Positions 52,901 to 62,667 are shown, numbered from the stretch's first letter. The stretch: DNA of 64,000 nucleotides from Pseudomonas knackmussii B13 (GCF_000689415.1 NZ_HG322950.1:4657501-4721500); one strand, 5' to 3'. The notes: generated by a model not told the origin, from the letters alone. Program-made: numbers and translations.

Positions 52901-54673
52901 TCAGATCAGCAGTTGGGCGCCGGCGGTCTGCACGTCGATCAGGCGCACATCGAGGATGCCGGTCTGGATGCCGAGCAGCTTGAGCAGCGGGTCGATGATT
53001 GCATTGCCTAGCGCGGTGATGACGCTTCCCAGCGCATCGGTAAGCAGCGCGCCCAGGTCGGCCACGGAATTGACCACTCCCCCCACCACGCCATTCAGCA
53101 ACTGCCCCAGCGGACAGAGCAGCCAACCGATCAGCGGCAGTTCGCACTTTTGTCCGTTGGGCGTCAGGGTGACCGAAATCTTCAAGTTGTTGGACAAGCT
53201 GGTAAGGCCCGCTCCCAGCGAGCTCCCCAACGGGCTCTGAACCGTCTGCACGGCACTGGGCAGATCGTCCGGCGAGTCGACCAGGAAAGTCAGCGGCTGC
53301 TCACCCGGAACGGCGACGGCAACGGTGGCATTGCTGGTATTGACGGTGGCAGTCGCCAGATAGGAGGTGCCGTTGCCGAGCAGGCCCAGCGTGAGGTTGC
53401 TGATGGTCAAAGACGCCACTCCGGGCTGCGCCTTGACGTTGACTGTCACCGGCCGCCCCACCCCACCGCACTGGATGCTGTCCAGCGCCGCGTAGCCCTG
53501 GGCAACCGTCGCCCCCAGGTTGATGTGCGCTACCACCAGATGCAGGTTCAGCAGATCGATGTCCGCCTTCACATTAAGCGCCACCTGTACCGATGTGGCC
53601 TTGGTCCGCCAATTGCCCCCGGCATCCTTGCCCGGATAGCCGATGGCGATCTGCGGCGGGCTGATTACCGTCAGCCCCAGCGTCACCGAACCGATCACCC
53701 CACTCAGCCCAGCCAGGCTGGTGACGTCCAGCGTCAGCGCATGGTTCTTGTTCGCCACCAGCGCCGTGGCCATCAGCAGATCCATGAGGTTCACGTCCGC
53801 CCCCATCGCCGCGTCGCGGGCGCTGTCCGGCGCCACCACGCTGAGGATCTGGTCCAGTGTCAGGTTGGCGGTAGGAACGCTGATCGAAGCCAGCGAGCTG
53901 CGCAGCAGCGCCGTATTCACCCCTGCCACCTGCGAGGCATCGGCCGCATCGACCATGGCGGTCAGCAGCTGCGCGACGCTGACGTTCGCACCGAGCAGGC
54001 TGTCCACCGAACCCAGGTCCAGGCTCACCCCGGCAGCCTGCAACTGCTGCCCCAGGGACAACAGACTGATGTTGGCGCCGGCGATGCCCTGGTAGGTCAC
54101 CACGTCGAGCGACAGGCTCGTCCCCAGCAGGCCGCCGAGTAGCGCGTTGAGCAGCGGCGAGTTGGAGCTGTCCAGGCGCAGCAGCCCGCTTCCGGCGGAA
54201 AGCGCACCCAACGCCTCGCGCCGCGCCACTGCCGTGGCGCTCAGGGTGGTGGTCGTCGAGACGTTGGCGCCGAACACCTTGGCCACGTTGAGGATCAGGC
54301 TGGAAGCCACTGTGCGGTCGGCCACCACGCGCACCGAGTCGTTCCACTGCCCTCCCGGGCTGAACTGCCGGCGCGTGTTGCTGGCATCGAAGTTCACATC
54401 GCCAAGCGTCGCGACCAGCGTGCCGTCAGCGGGAAAGCCGTTCTTCTGCGCACTGGCCTGGGCGAAGGCCTGCACCCCGCCGGCGCTCTGCACGCCGCAC
54501 AGGCCGCTTTGCGCGGCGGTCTCCATGGCCGACATGTCGGCCACCCGCTGCAGCTTGCGCTTCTCCAGGTAAAGGCGACCGGTATCCACCACCAGCGCCA
54601 GGCACACCAGCGACAGCAACAGGGTTGCCGCCGCCATGATGCCGATGGCACCGCGCTGCCGGGTACGGTACAT
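52901..54673 (-). CDS. tadG: TadG, pilus-assembly surface/secretion-associated protein
   Basis: A 590-residue protein. Its start RQRGAIGIMAAATLLLSLVC is the TadE/TadG-type N-terminal membrane segment (class III signal-like), followed by LALVVDTGRLYLEKRKLQRVADMSAMETA. The long mature part (~60-590) is rich in Ala, Leu, Val, Ser and Thr with few charges and three or four Cys in the C-terminal third, fitting an extracytoplasmic scaffold. It is the most distal gene of the rcpC-to-tadG operon, 24 bp after the DUF3613 gene. Confidence 0.88.
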   Translation of the reverse strand: MYRTRQRGAIGIMAAATLLLSLVCLALVVDTGRLYLEKRKLQRVADMSAMETAAQSGLCGVQSAGGVQAFAQASAQKNGFPADGTLVATLGDVNFDASNTRRQFSPGGQWNDSVRVVADRTVASSLILNVAKVFGANVSTTTTLSATAVARREALGALSAGSGLLRLDSSNSPLLNALLGGLLGTSLSLDVVTYQGIAGANISLLSLGQQLQAAGVSLDLGSVDSLLGANVSVAQLLTAMVDAADASQVAGVNTALLRSSLASISVPTANLTLDQILSVVAPDSARDAAMGADVNLMDLLMATALVANKNHALTLDVTSLAGLSGVIGSVTLGLTVISPPQIAIGYPGKDAGGNWRTKATSVQVALNVKADIDLLNLHLVVAHINLGATVAQGYAALDSIQCGGVGRPVTVNVKAQPGVASLTISNLTLGLLGNGTSYLATATVNTSNATVAVAVPGEQPLTFLVDSPDDLPSAVQTVQSPLGSSLGAGLTSLSNNLKISVTLTPNGQKCELPLIGWLLCPLGQLLNGVVGGVVNSVADLGALLTDALGSVITALGNAIIDPLLKLLGIQTGILDVRLIDVQTAGAQLLI

Positions 54674-54697
54674 GGGGGACTCCTCGACGTCGGGCCG

Positions 54698-54976
54698 TCA
54701 CTTGCTGCCGGTGCTGAAGTCCTGATAGTTGCTTTGCAGGTACTCGGGAATCGGGTGGGTGTAGCCCTTCAGGTAACGCTGGTAGGCACGATCGCGCTCC
54801 GCCGGCGTCGCACTCTGCTTGTTGGCCGAGGCCACCTGGCCGCTGCGCTGCAGCTCCATCCAGTGGTCGATCTCCGCCTGGTCGTAGGCGCTGGTCCCCG
54901 GCTGCGGCCGTGGCTCGGCCGCCTGCAGGGCCAGCGGGCAGAGCAGCAGCAGGCCGCTCAGGATCATCCCTTTCAT
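54698..54976 (-). CDS. DUF3613 exported protein of the tad operon
   Basis: A 92-residue protein with a signal peptide (MILSGLLLLCPLALQA), then a DUF3613 domain with AEIDHWMELQRSGQ and DRAYQRYLKGYTHPIPEYLQ. DUF3613 proteins accompany tad loci in Pseudomonas and Burkholderia; function is unknown. The start at 54976 is preferred because GGGGAGA sits eight bases before it; an ATG two codons earlier is also possible. Confidence 0.82.
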   Translation of the reverse strand: MKGMILSGLLLLCPLALQAAEPRPQPGTSAYDQAEIDHWMELQRSGQVASANKQSATPAERDRAYQRYLKGYTHPIPEYLQSNYQDFSTGSK

Positions 54977-55008
54977 CGTCATTCTCCCCGGCCCGCTCGC
55001 GGACCTTC

Positions 55009-55791
55009 TCAGTGCGCCTTGACCAGCAGCCCGGCGTCGCGCGCCTCGGCTTCCGCGTCCTTGACCAATGCGGGCGGCAGTGGCCGCGCCGGTTGCGCCT
55101 CGACCTGCACCACGCCTTCGGCGGCGACCGGATGTGTCGGCGCACCGGGGCGCAGGGCGTCGGCGCGGGAATGCGCCTGGCGGACCTGGTCGTCGGACAG
55201 GTGCGCCTTGTCGATCAGCGCCGCCGCCTGGCTGTCCTCGCCTTCGAGGAACAACAGGCTGAGCAGGTTGGTCGCCGGCAGCTTGTCCCCCTCGTTGAGC
55301 TCGACCGCCGTGAGGAATTCGAAACGCGCCCCCTCGCGGTCGCCCTTGCGCAGCAAGACCACGCCAAGGTCGTTGCGGATCAGGCCATCGGTCGGCTGCA
55401 GCCGCGCGGCTTCACGCATCTCGCGTTCGGCCTCGGCCAGGTGGCCATCGCGCAGGGCGATCTGCCCCAGGCCGTGGTGCGCCTCGCCGGCCTTGCAGCT
55501 GTCGAGCAGCCCCTGGTACAGCGCCTTGGCCTTGGGACTGCCGATGCGGCGCAGGGCGACAGCCTTGCTCTCGCGCACATCGAGCAGCTGCGGCGGCATG
55601 GTTTCCAGGTTGGCCAATGCGGCATGCAGGCGGCCGTCCTTGAGCATGTCGCGGGCCATGTCCAGCTGCAGCTGTTGCGCCTGGCTCAAGTGTTCGTCGC
55701 AACTCTGCCCCACCGTCGGCCCCGCGCCCGGCAGGTTGGCGCAGCCCCCCAGGAACAGGACGGACAGTCCCAGCACACTCAGCCTCTTCAT
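55009..55791 (-). CDS. tadD: TadD, TPR pilotin-like lipoprotein
   Basis: A 260-residue lipoprotein (LSVLFLGGCANLPG; Cys17). Tetratricopeptide repeats follow across ~45-200, for example HHGLGQIALRDGHLAEAERE, then RNDLGVVLLRKGDREGARF. TadD is needed for assembly or outer-membrane placement of the RcpA secretin. Its ATG overlaps the tadC stop (ATGA). The C-terminal 60 residues are low-complexity Ala/Pro/Glu. Confidence 0.9.
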   Translation of the reverse strand: MKRLSVLGLSVLFLGGCANLPGAGPTVGQSCDEHLSQAQQLQLDMARDMLKDGRLHAALANLETMPPQLLDVRESKAVALRRIGSPKAKALYQGLLDSCKAGEAHHGLGQIALRDGHLAEAEREMREAARLQPTDGLIRNDLGVVLLRKGDREGARFEFLTAVELNEGDKLPATNLLSLLFLEGEDSQAAALIDKAHLSDDQVRQAHSRADALRPGAPTHPVAAEGVVQVEAQPARPLPPALVKDAEAEARDAGLLVKAH

Positions 55792-56696
55792 TTGATTCCC
55801 CCCAGTGCCTTGGTGATCGCCATGAACCCCGGCCCGGCGAGGATGATCAGCAGCGCCGGGAACAGCAGCGCCATCATCACCATGCTCATCTTCGCCGAGA
55901 GCTTGCTGATCTTTTCCTGCAGCGAGGTCAGGCGCCGGTCTTCGAACAGTTCCTTGAGCGTCTGCAGCGACGCCCGCGCGCTGCCGCCCTGGCGCAGCAT
56001 CTGGCGCAGCACGGTGCAGCAATCGGACAGTTCGGCCACCTGCAGGCGCCGGGCGAGCTGGTCGAGCTCTTCGGCCAGGTCCAGGCCGCTGTCGGCATGC
56101 TGCAGCACCGTCGCCAGCTCCTCGGTCAGCACCGGGACGATGCTTCGGCCCTCCAGCTGCACCACGCGCAAGGTCTGCTCCACGGTGAGGCCGGCGTCGA
56201 ACAGGATGCGGATCAGCTGGATGAACAGGATCACTTCCTCCGACAGCTTCTGGCAGCGCTTGGCCGCCAGGTGCGCGAGGACCCGCTTGGGCAGCAGGAA
56301 GCCGATGCCGGAGGCGAAGGCGAGCGGCAGCAGCAGCGACTGCGGCGGCCGTGCCTGGATGATCCCGAACAGCGCCACCAGCGCGCAGAACAACAGCGGC
56401 AGGCTCACTTGCAGGGTCTGGTAGAGGCTGCGCGGCAGGGTGCCGTTCCAGCCGGCGCGCGCCAGCAGTTCGCGCACTTCCTGGTCGCGCAGGCGCAGGC
56501 GGCGGCCCAGGCCGCTGCCGCTGACGCGCTCGAGCAATTCGCTGCCCCAGCGACCGGCCCCCGGCTGCATAGCGCCGCCCAGGCGCTGCTCGATCAGGCG
56601 CTGCTCGCGGTTGGCCGCGCGGCTCTGCGACACCGCCAGGGTCAGCGCGGCGAGGAGCAGAAGCACGGCCAGCGCCACGTACCAGGATGCGTCCAT
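55788..56696 (-). CDS. tadC: TadC, inner-membrane platform protein
   Basis: A 302-residue type II secretion F-domain protein with one N-terminal helix, two central helices and a C-terminal pair. The cytoplasmic F domain (~155-275) contains VILFIQLIRILFDAGLTVEQ and LRQGGSARASLQTL. It forms the assembly platform with TadB beneath the TadA ATPase. It is 9 bp after tadB and overlaps tadD by four bases. Confidence 0.92.
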   Translation of the reverse strand: MDASWYVALAVLLLLAALTLAVSQSRAANREQRLIEQRLGGAMQPGAGRWGSELLERVSGSGLGRRLRLRDQEVRELLARAGWNGTLPRSLYQTLQVSLPLLFCALVALFGIIQARPPQSLLLPLAFASGIGFLLPKRVLAHLAAKRCQKLSEEVILFIQLIRILFDAGLTVEQTLRVVQLEGRSIVPVLTEELATVLQHADSGLDLAEELDQLARRLQVAELSDCCTVLRQMLRQGGSARASLQTLKELFEDRRLTSLQEKISKLSAKMSMVMMALLFPALLIILAGPGFMAITKALGGIK

Positions 56697-56705
56697 GTCC
56701 CTCTC

Positions 56706-57602
56706 CTATACGCTCTTCAACATGCGCCACAGCAGGAAACAGCCGAGCAGCTGCAGCCCCAGCGAGGTCAGCAGCATCCAGCGGCCGACAGGGTCGGTCC
56801 ACATGGTCATCAGGTAGCCCGGATTCGCCGCCAGGATGTAGCCGCCCAGGCCCACCGGCAGCACCGCCAGGACCACAGCGCTCAGCCGCGTTTCGCCGGT
56901 CATGGCATGCAGCTGGCGGGAAATCTTCTCGCGCTCGTGGATGACCTTGATGATGTTGTCCAGCAGCTCGGTGGTGTTGCCGCCGTAGCGGTAGTTCACC
57001 GAAACGCCTAGGGCGAGGATGTGCAGTTCGTCGACCGCATAGAGGTCGGCGATCTCCTGCAGCGCCTCGGGCAGGCTGATGCCCAGCTGCACGTGGTTGT
57101 TGACCCGCGCAAAGATTTCCCGCAGCGGCACCTCGGCGCCGGCCACTGCCTGCTCCAGCGCGTCGCCCAGGGTGCGGCCGGCGTGCAGGCTGCGCACCAC
57201 CTGATCGAGAAACCTCGGCATCTGCCGGATCATGCGCTGCAGGCGCCGGCGGTAGAGCAGGTTGAGCAGGCCGCTGAACAGCGTCAGTACCAGCAACAGC
57301 GCCAGCAGCGCGCCAATCACATTGCCCAGGCGAAAGGCCACGGCAGCCAGCAATACCGCGACCACTCCGACACCCAGCAGCCACTTGCGCATATCGACGA
57401 TGCCAGCGCGACGCATGCGCTTGGCCAACCAGTGCTGGCTGCGTTGCCGGACGGCGGTGCTTTCGGCTGTCGCCGGCCCCGACTGCAGGCGCATGACCAC
57501 CTGTTCGTTGTGCCGCGCGCGCATGCCCAGGCCCGCGAGCAGGAAGGCAAGGCCTACCAGCGCCAGGCTGGCCGTCAGCAGCACCGCAGCGCCGGCGCTC
57601 AT
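56706..57602 (-). CDS. tadB: TadB, inner-membrane platform protein
   Basis: A 298-residue GspF-domain protein with helices near the N-terminus (residues 5-25), 85-125 and the C-terminus. The F domain (~130-250) has FLDQVVRSLHAGRTLGDALE, LGVSVNYRYGGNTTELLDNI and REKISRQLHAMTGETRLSA. It pairs with TadC. The start overlaps the tadA stop (ATGA). The frame continues open upstream into tadA, but that part is a shadow; the ATG at 57602 fits the family. Confidence 0.92.
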   Translation of the reverse strand: MSAGAAVLLTASLALVGLAFLLAGLGMRARHNEQVVMRLQSGPATAESTAVRQRSQHWLAKRMRRAGIVDMRKWLLGVGVVAVLLAAVAFRLGNVIGALLALLLVLTLFSGLLNLLYRRRLQRMIRQMPRFLDQVVRSLHAGRTLGDALEQAVAGAEVPLREIFARVNNHVQLGISLPEALQEIADLYAVDELHILALGVSVNYRYGGNTTELLDNIIKVIHEREKISRQLHAMTGETRLSAVVLAVLPVGLGGYILAANPGYLMTMWTDPVGRWMLLTSLGLQLLGCFLLWRMLKSV

Positions 57603-58852
57603 GCCGACACCTGGCGGAACTTCAACCCGGACGGCCCGCCGGTGCGGACGAACTGGCCGGTGCCGCGGCGATCCAGGCTGAACAGCGAGTTGGTGACATA
57701 GATGCCGTCGCGCACTTCCAGCACTTCCAGCACTTCGCTGATGCAGCGCCGGCCGTTGGCCTGGCGGGTGATCTGCACGACTATGTCCAGCGCCGCGCAG
57801 ATCATCTGCCGCAGAGTGCTTTCCGGCACCTTGTGCCCGGTCAGGCCAACCAGCATTTCCATGCGCAGCAGCGAGTCCATCGCCGAGTTGGCGTGCACCG
57901 TGCTCATCGAACCGTCGTGGCCGGTGTTCATCGCCTGCAGTACGTCGAGCACTTCGACGCCGCGGATCTCGCCGAGAATGATGCGGTCCGGGCGCATACG
58001 CAGGGCGTTGCGGATCAGGTCGCGGGCAGTCACCTCGCCATAGCCCTCCGCATTCGGCGGCCGGGTCTCCAGGCGCACCACGTGGTCGTGGCCCAGCTGC
58101 AGCTCGGCGGTGTCCTCGATGGTGACGATGCGCTCGCGCTCGTCGATGAAACTGCTCAGCACGTTCAGCAGCGTGGTCTTGCCGGTGCCGGTGCCGCCGC
58201 TGATGAGGATGTTGCAGCGGTTCTCCACGGCCTGGCGGAGGAAGCCCAGCAGCGCCTCGTCGACGCTCTGGTAGGCCAGCAGGTCGGCGCTCTGCAGCAG
58301 CTCCTTGCTGAACTTGCGGATGGAGATGCACGGGCCGTCCAGCGCCACCGGTGGAATGATCGCGTTCACCCGGCTGCCGTCGGGCAGGCGTGCGTCGACC
58401 ATCGGGCTGGACTCGTCCAGGCGCCGGCCCAGCGGCGCGAGGATGCGCTGGATGACGCGCTGCACATGGTGGTCGTCGATGAAGCGCAGGTCGCTCTGGT
58501 ACAGCCGGCCCTGGTGCTCGACGAACACCCGGTCCGGGCCGTTGACCAGGATCTCGCTGATGCCCGGGTCGCGCAGGAGGATCTCCAGCGGGCCGAAGCC
58601 GGTGAGCTCGTCGACCACCTCCTCGGCGAGGCGGTCCAGCTCGTAGCGGGAGATCGCCAACTGGCGCCGCGCGGCGTATTCGCAGACCTTCTCGGAGACG
58701 TACTGGGCCACTGCCGGGCGCGCGCCCTCCAGCAGGTTCATGCCGTCTTCGTCGATCTCGTCGATGATGTAGCGGTGCAGGCGCATCTTCAGCGCCTGCA
58801 TCTCCTGGTCGTGCTTGCTGGCGAAGCCGCCGGCGCCGGTCGCGTAGCTCAT
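57599..58852 (-). CDS. tadA: TadA, pilus-assembly ATPase (CpaF family)
   Basis: A 417-residue secretion ATPase of the VirB11/CpaF type. It shows NILISGGTGTGKTTLLNVL (Walker A, near residue 220), the Asp box ERIVTIEDTAELQLG, RMRPDRIILGEIRGVEVLDV (Walker B), and the His box MSTVHANSAMDSLLR. It powers extension of Flp pili and in some relatives retraction. It overlaps tadZ and tadB by four bases each. Confidence 0.95.
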   Translation of the reverse strand: MSYATGAGGFASKHDQEMQALKMRLHRYIIDEIDEDGMNLLEGARPAVAQYVSEKVCEYAARRQLAISRYELDRLAEEVVDELTGFGPLEILLRDPGISEILVNGPDRVFVEHQGRLYQSDLRFIDDHHVQRVIQRILAPLGRRLDESSPMVDARLPDGSRVNAIIPPVALDGPCISIRKFSKELLQSADLLAYQSVDEALLGFLRQAVENRCNILISGGTGTGKTTLLNVLSSFIDERERIVTIEDTAELQLGHDHVVRLETRPPNAEGYGEVTARDLIRNALRMRPDRIILGEIRGVEVLDVLQAMNTGHDGSMSTVHANSAMDSLLRMEMLVGLTGHKVPESTLRQMICAALDIVVQITRQANGRRCISEVLEVLEVRDGIYVTNSLFSLDRRGTGQFVRTGGPSGLKFRQVSA

Positions 58853-60033
58853 GAGCGCACCGCCCGCGGCCAGCCGAGCCAGGCGAAGCGCTTGCGCCGC
58901 TCGCCGTTGGCCACGCCGAGCGCATCGGCCATGTCGCGCAGCTTCACCGCCAGCGGATCGCGCGGAGCGATCTCGAACAGGCTGCGGCCGAGGTTCTTCG
59001 CCCGCAGGCGCGCCTCGGCCGAGGCCGGCAGCACGCCAAAGGGCTCCAGGCCGAACATCCGGCACAGCGCCTGCTGGTCCGGCGGTACGGCCGGCAGGTA
59101 ACGCTCTATCAGCAGCTCGATGCGCGGCAGCACCTGGTTGCGCTCACGCAAACGGCGCAGGCGTTCCATGCCTTTCTTGCACGACGGCACGCTCTGGTCG
59201 ACCAGCCAGAGCACCCGGCTGGCCTGCTGCAGCAATTGGCTGCTGAGCTCCCCTTCGGCAGCGCCGGTGAGGTTGATCAGCACGTGGCTGAACGCGCTTC
59301 GCAGGCTGCCCAGCAGCAGATACAGCTCGGCGGTGCTGACCCGCTCCAGCACACCGGGTTCGTCGGAAAGGCTGAGCACGCGCAGGCCGGACTCGTGGCG
59401 GGTGAAGGCGCTGTCGATCAGGGTCTGGTCGAGGCGACGCAAATTGCGCATCGCATCGGAGAAGTTGAAGGCCGACTCCATGCCGAGGATTGCCAGGGCC
59501 TCGCCGGCGGGCTGGCCGATATCCACCAGCAGCACCTGGTTTTCCGGCTGCGATTGCAGGGCCAGCGCCAGGTGCAAGGCGACGAAGGCGCCATCGGCAT
59601 CGGGCCGGGCGCTCACCAGGCTGTACAGCTCGCCCTGGCGTGCGGCACTGACCGGCACGCTCGGCATGCGCCCGCCGAGACGGCGAATCAGCCCGCTCAG
59701 CTCGCTGGCGCGGGCGCCGTAGGTGACGAAGTCGCGGGCGCCGGCGCGCATCGCCGCCAGTACCAATTGGTTGTCCAGGCCGTCGCCGACGGCCACCACC
59801 GAGAGCATCGGGCGCGCCGACACCAGCCCCTCGACCAGGGCGCTATGCACCACCAGGTTGGCTTTGCTCAGGCTGATGAAGAGCACGCTGGAAGCGGTCA
59901 CATCGAGCAGCGCGAGCAGCTCCTCCAGGGTACCGCTGCCGGCGGCGATCACCTGGCCGCTGCTGGCCAGGCTGCTCTGCAGCCACTCCAGCTCTCCGGC
60001 GTGTTCGGTCAGGGCGACAAAGGTCTGGCTCAT
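58849..60033 (-). CDS. tadZ: TadZ, polar localisation ParA/MinD-like protein
   Basis: A 394-residue CpaE/TadZ protein. An atypical receiver-like N-terminal domain (~1-125, TYGARASELSGLIRRL) precedes a MinD/ParA-like domain (~140-360). The Walker A region reads SARPDADGAFVALHL, without the signature Lys, so ATP hydrolysis is probably lost, as in a known subset of TadZ proteins. It directs the pilus machine to the pole. The ATG at 60033 has AGGAG upstream; the longer open frame before it is not needed. Confidence 0.88.
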   Translation of the reverse strand: MSQTFVALTEHAGELEWLQSSLASSGQVIAAGSGTLEELLALLDVTASSVLFISLSKANLVVHSALVEGLVSARPMLSVVAVGDGLDNQLVLAAMRAGARDFVTYGARASELSGLIRRLGGRMPSVPVSAARQGELYSLVSARPDADGAFVALHLALALQSQPENQVLLVDIGQPAGEALAILGMESAFNFSDAMRNLRRLDQTLIDSAFTRHESGLRVLSLSDEPGVLERVSTAELYLLLGSLRSAFSHVLINLTGAAEGELSSQLLQQASRVLWLVDQSVPSCKKGMERLRRLRERNQVLPRIELLIERYLPAVPPDQQALCRMFGLEPFGVLPASAEARLRAKNLGRSLFEIAPRDPLAVKLRDMADALGVANGERRKRFAWLGWPRAVRS

Positions 60034-60098
60034 GCTGGTGCTCCTGCTCTGCCCCGACGCCGAGCCGGCGGCGGGACGACTTACCGGATCCCCGGCCA

Positions 60099-61358
60099 TC
60101 ACTCGGACATCCCGCTGCTGCTGCCGCGACCGTCGAACTTGCCGTTCTCGAGGAAGTAGAACTCGCCGAAACCGGGATCGTATTTGCGCAGGCCCTCGCC
60201 CGGCAGCTTCGGCAGGCTGGCATTGGCGGCCAGCGGCTGTACCAGGTGCGGGGTGACCACCATCAGCAGTTCGCGGTCGTCCTTGCTCAGCTGCGAGGAG
60301 CGGAAGAACGCGCCGATCACCGGCAGGTTGCCCAGGCCGGGGAACTTGTCGACGTTGCTGAGCGTGTTGCTGCTGACCAGGCCGCTGATCACGAAGCTCT
60401 CGCCGTCGCCGAGGATCACGTTGGTGTCGGTGCGCCGCACGTTCAGCGCCGGAACCGAGATGCCGGCGGTCTTGATGCCGGCGGTGAAGTCCAGCTCGCT
60501 GACTTCCGGCGCCACCTTCAAAGCGATGCGCCCGCTGCCCATCACCGTCGGCGTCAGGGTCAGGCGCACGCCGTATTCCTTGTATTCGATGGTGATGTTG
60601 TTGTTATCGCCGTTGGGCACCGGAATCGGGTATTCGCCGCCGGCCAGGAAGGACGCGCTCTGCCCGCTGGTGGCGACCAGGCTCGGGCGCGCCAGGGTGT
60701 AGGCGAAGCCGCTGCCTTCGAGCATATTGAGAAAGCCCAGCACCTTGCTGCTGCCGCCGCCCCAGATGATGTTGAAGCCGCTGCCGCTACCACCGAAGTT
60801 GCCGCTCACGCTGCCGTCTTGGCCGACGCCGATGCCATCGAGGCTGCCCGGCGAGCCGAACACGAAGAGGTTGGAGCCGCGCCGCACCAGCGAGGTGCTG
60901 GCCTGCTTGAGCTTGGTCCGGCTGACCTCGACGAAGCGGATGTCGGTCTGCACCTGGTTGGCCAGGGGTGCGCCGGCCGTGTCCGCCGCCGCGGCGACAT
61001 CGGCCAAGGCGCGCGGCGCGACACGCACCTGGGCGCGCAATGGGTCGCCAGGGCAACCGCTCCATACCAGCAGGCTGGTATCACCTTGCGCCTTGCCGGT
61101 GAGCAGGAAACTGCGTTTGTCGAGCAGTTGCACGTCGGCGACCTGCGGATCGCCGATGGCCAGGCGCTTGATCGGCAGCGGCAGCTGCTGGTCGCGCTGG
61201 CCGCCCTGCTCCACGTCCAGAACCAGCTTCTGCAACATCAGACCGGCGCAGGCACTGGGCGCGGCTTGCGCCGAGACCAGCGTGGACAGCGCCAGCATTC
61301 CCCCCAGACACACGCCAAGCCGGTCGATACGCCGCTTGGCCTGCACTCCCCGAACCAT
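60099..61358 (-). CDS. rcpA: RcpA, outer-membrane secretin of the Flp pilus system
   Basis: A 419-residue secretin (CpaC family). A signal peptide precedes an N-terminal N0-like domain (~40-130; KRSFLLTGKAQGDTSLLVW). The secretin core follows with ARPSLVATSGQSASFLAGGEYPIPV, EYKEYGVRLTLTPTV and LKVAPEVSELD. It ends with FRSSQLSKDDRELLMVVTPHLVQPL. It forms the outer-membrane pore for Flp pili. The ATG at 61358 is chosen (AGGGAG upstream). It starts 26 bp after rcpC. Confidence 0.92.
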   Translation of the reverse strand: MVRGVQAKRRIDRLGVCLGGMLALSTLVSAQAAPSACAGLMLQKLVLDVEQGGQRDQQLPLPIKRLAIGDPQVADVQLLDKRSFLLTGKAQGDTSLLVWSGCPGDPLRAQVRVAPRALADVAAAADTAGAPLANQVQTDIRFVEVSRTKLKQASTSLVRRGSNLFVFGSPGSLDGIGVGQDGSVSGNFGGSGSGFNIIWGGGSSKVLGFLNMLEGSGFAYTLARPSLVATSGQSASFLAGGEYPIPVPNGDNNNITIEYKEYGVRLTLTPTVMGSGRIALKVAPEVSELDFTAGIKTAGISVPALNVRRTDTNVILGDGESFVISGLVSSNTLSNVDKFPGLGNLPVIGAFFRSSQLSKDDRELLMVVTPHLVQPLAANASLPKLPGEGLRKYDPGFGEFYFLENGKFDGRGSSSGMSE

Positions 61359-61384
61359 GGCACTACTCCCTGCAGAGAGACTTC

Positions 61385-62311
61385 TCAAGGCGCTTCATGC
61401 GTCACTTTGCTGCCGCGATACACCACCACGCCGCTCACCGCCGACGGCGCGATCTCACGTCGAGTGGCCTGCGGTTTCGCCGGCGCGCGCCGGCCGAGCA
61501 ATTGATCGAGGCTGATCGGCTCGCTGCCCGCCGGGTTCAGCGAGGCGTGTAGATAGCGACCTTCCTGATCCTTCTCGTAGAGCTGCTCGTCCTTGCTGCG
61601 CACGGCCAGGCGCAGCGAGCCGGCCTGGCTGGCCAGCATCAGCCGCGCGACCGACTCGGCCGGCACCGCCAGCACGGCGGTACGCGGCACCTTGTGTTCT
61701 TTCTGCTTGTCGTCCTTGCCGTCGGCGGTCTGGTGCGCCTGGCCGTCATTGGCCACCGCGATCTGCTCGCCATAGGTCAGCACGCGCACGCCAGGCAGCA
61801 CGACCTGGGCGCTGAGGTCGCGCGTGCCGTTGCTCTGGTCGGCGACGAAGAGCATCACGTCGACGTAGTCGCCCGGCAGCACGAAGCCGCCGCCGCCGAT
61901 GACCTCATCGACCGCGATGGCCATGGCCCGCTCGTCCGGGCGGATGGTCCGCGCCAGCGGCCCGCCGGGCTCGGTGACTGCGGCGGAAAGGATGCTGCCG
62001 GCCGGCACCGCTACCCAGACGCGCTGGCCGACCACCGCGTCGATCTTGGCGAAACTGCCGGCGGGCGCGGTCTGCAGGTACTCCAGGCGCAGGTCTTTCG
62101 CGGTAAGCACGGCGAGCGCCGGCAGGTCGTGGGTCACTATCACCACAGGGGTGCGCTGCAGCTTGTCGACTTCGGCGGGAATCACAGCGGCGGGCGTTTC
62201 GCTGCTGGCGACCGGTTTGGCCGGCTTGCTCAGGGAAACCCCGACATAGCCGACGACGACAGCCCCGACCAACAACAACCCGGCAAAAACCATCAGCACC
62301 TTGCTATTCAT
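61385..62311 (-). CDS. rcpC: RcpC/CpaB, Flp pilus assembly protein
   Basis: A 308-residue CpaB-family protein. An N-terminal membrane anchor (LMVFAGLLLVGAVVVGYVGV) is followed by an SAF-like domain (~50-115; VVIVTHDLPALAVLTAKDL) and the RcpC/CpaB domain (RAMAIAVDEVIGGGGFVLPGDYVDVML). A Lys/Asp-rich linker near 200-210 may be periplasmic. It assists the RcpA secretin. First gene of the minus-strand operon that runs to tadG. Confidence 0.92.
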   Translation of the reverse strand: MNSKVLMVFAGLLLVGAVVVGYVGVSLSKPAKPVASSETPAAVIPAEVDKLQRTPVVIVTHDLPALAVLTAKDLRLEYLQTAPAGSFAKIDAVVGQRVWVAVPAGSILSAAVTEPGGPLARTIRPDERAMAIAVDEVIGGGGFVLPGDYVDVMLFVADQSNGTRDLSAQVVLPGVRVLTYGEQIAVANDGQAHQTADGKDDKQKEHKVPRTAVLAVPAESVARLMLASQAGSLRLAVRSKDEQLYEKDQEGRYLHASLNPAGSEPISLDQLLGRRAPAKPQATRREIAPSAVSGVVVYRGSKVTHEAP

Positions 62312-62667
62312 GGCTACTTCCTTGCACAGCGTCGGGAATTCAGGAGTTCGAACAAACGCAGCAACCGGTACGCGGTCAGCAAACTTTCGATCGGCGACTT
62401 AGCTTTTCATCGACCGCTGCCGCCTCATGTTTAATAACTATTCCCGATAACAGGAAATTCTTTGTTACGCCTCAGAATCTAGCTGGTGGACAATGACCGT
62501 CAAACCCTTTGATGGCCATTTGCCTAGAGAATTTGGAACTATATCCAAAGGATTAATCCGTCCGTGCTAATTACATTTGACCGCTTGCATTCGTTCGCGC
62601 TGCGCCTAGCCTGACCACGTATTCGGGGCATCCGCCCTGGGTGTGGGACGGGCAAGGAGCTACGGCC
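62312..62667. promoter_or_regulatory. Divergent rcpC/flp regulatory region
   Basis: A 356-bp intergenic stretch, clearly AT-richer than the genes, between divergent rcpC and flp. It must hold both promoters and probably PprB sites, which I cannot pinpoint. No small gene was found. Confidence 0.5.

Noticed and set aside
55792..57384. N-terminal extension of tadD into tadC and tadB
   Set aside because: An open frame only. TadD has a clear lipoprotein start at 55791 overlapping the tadC stop.
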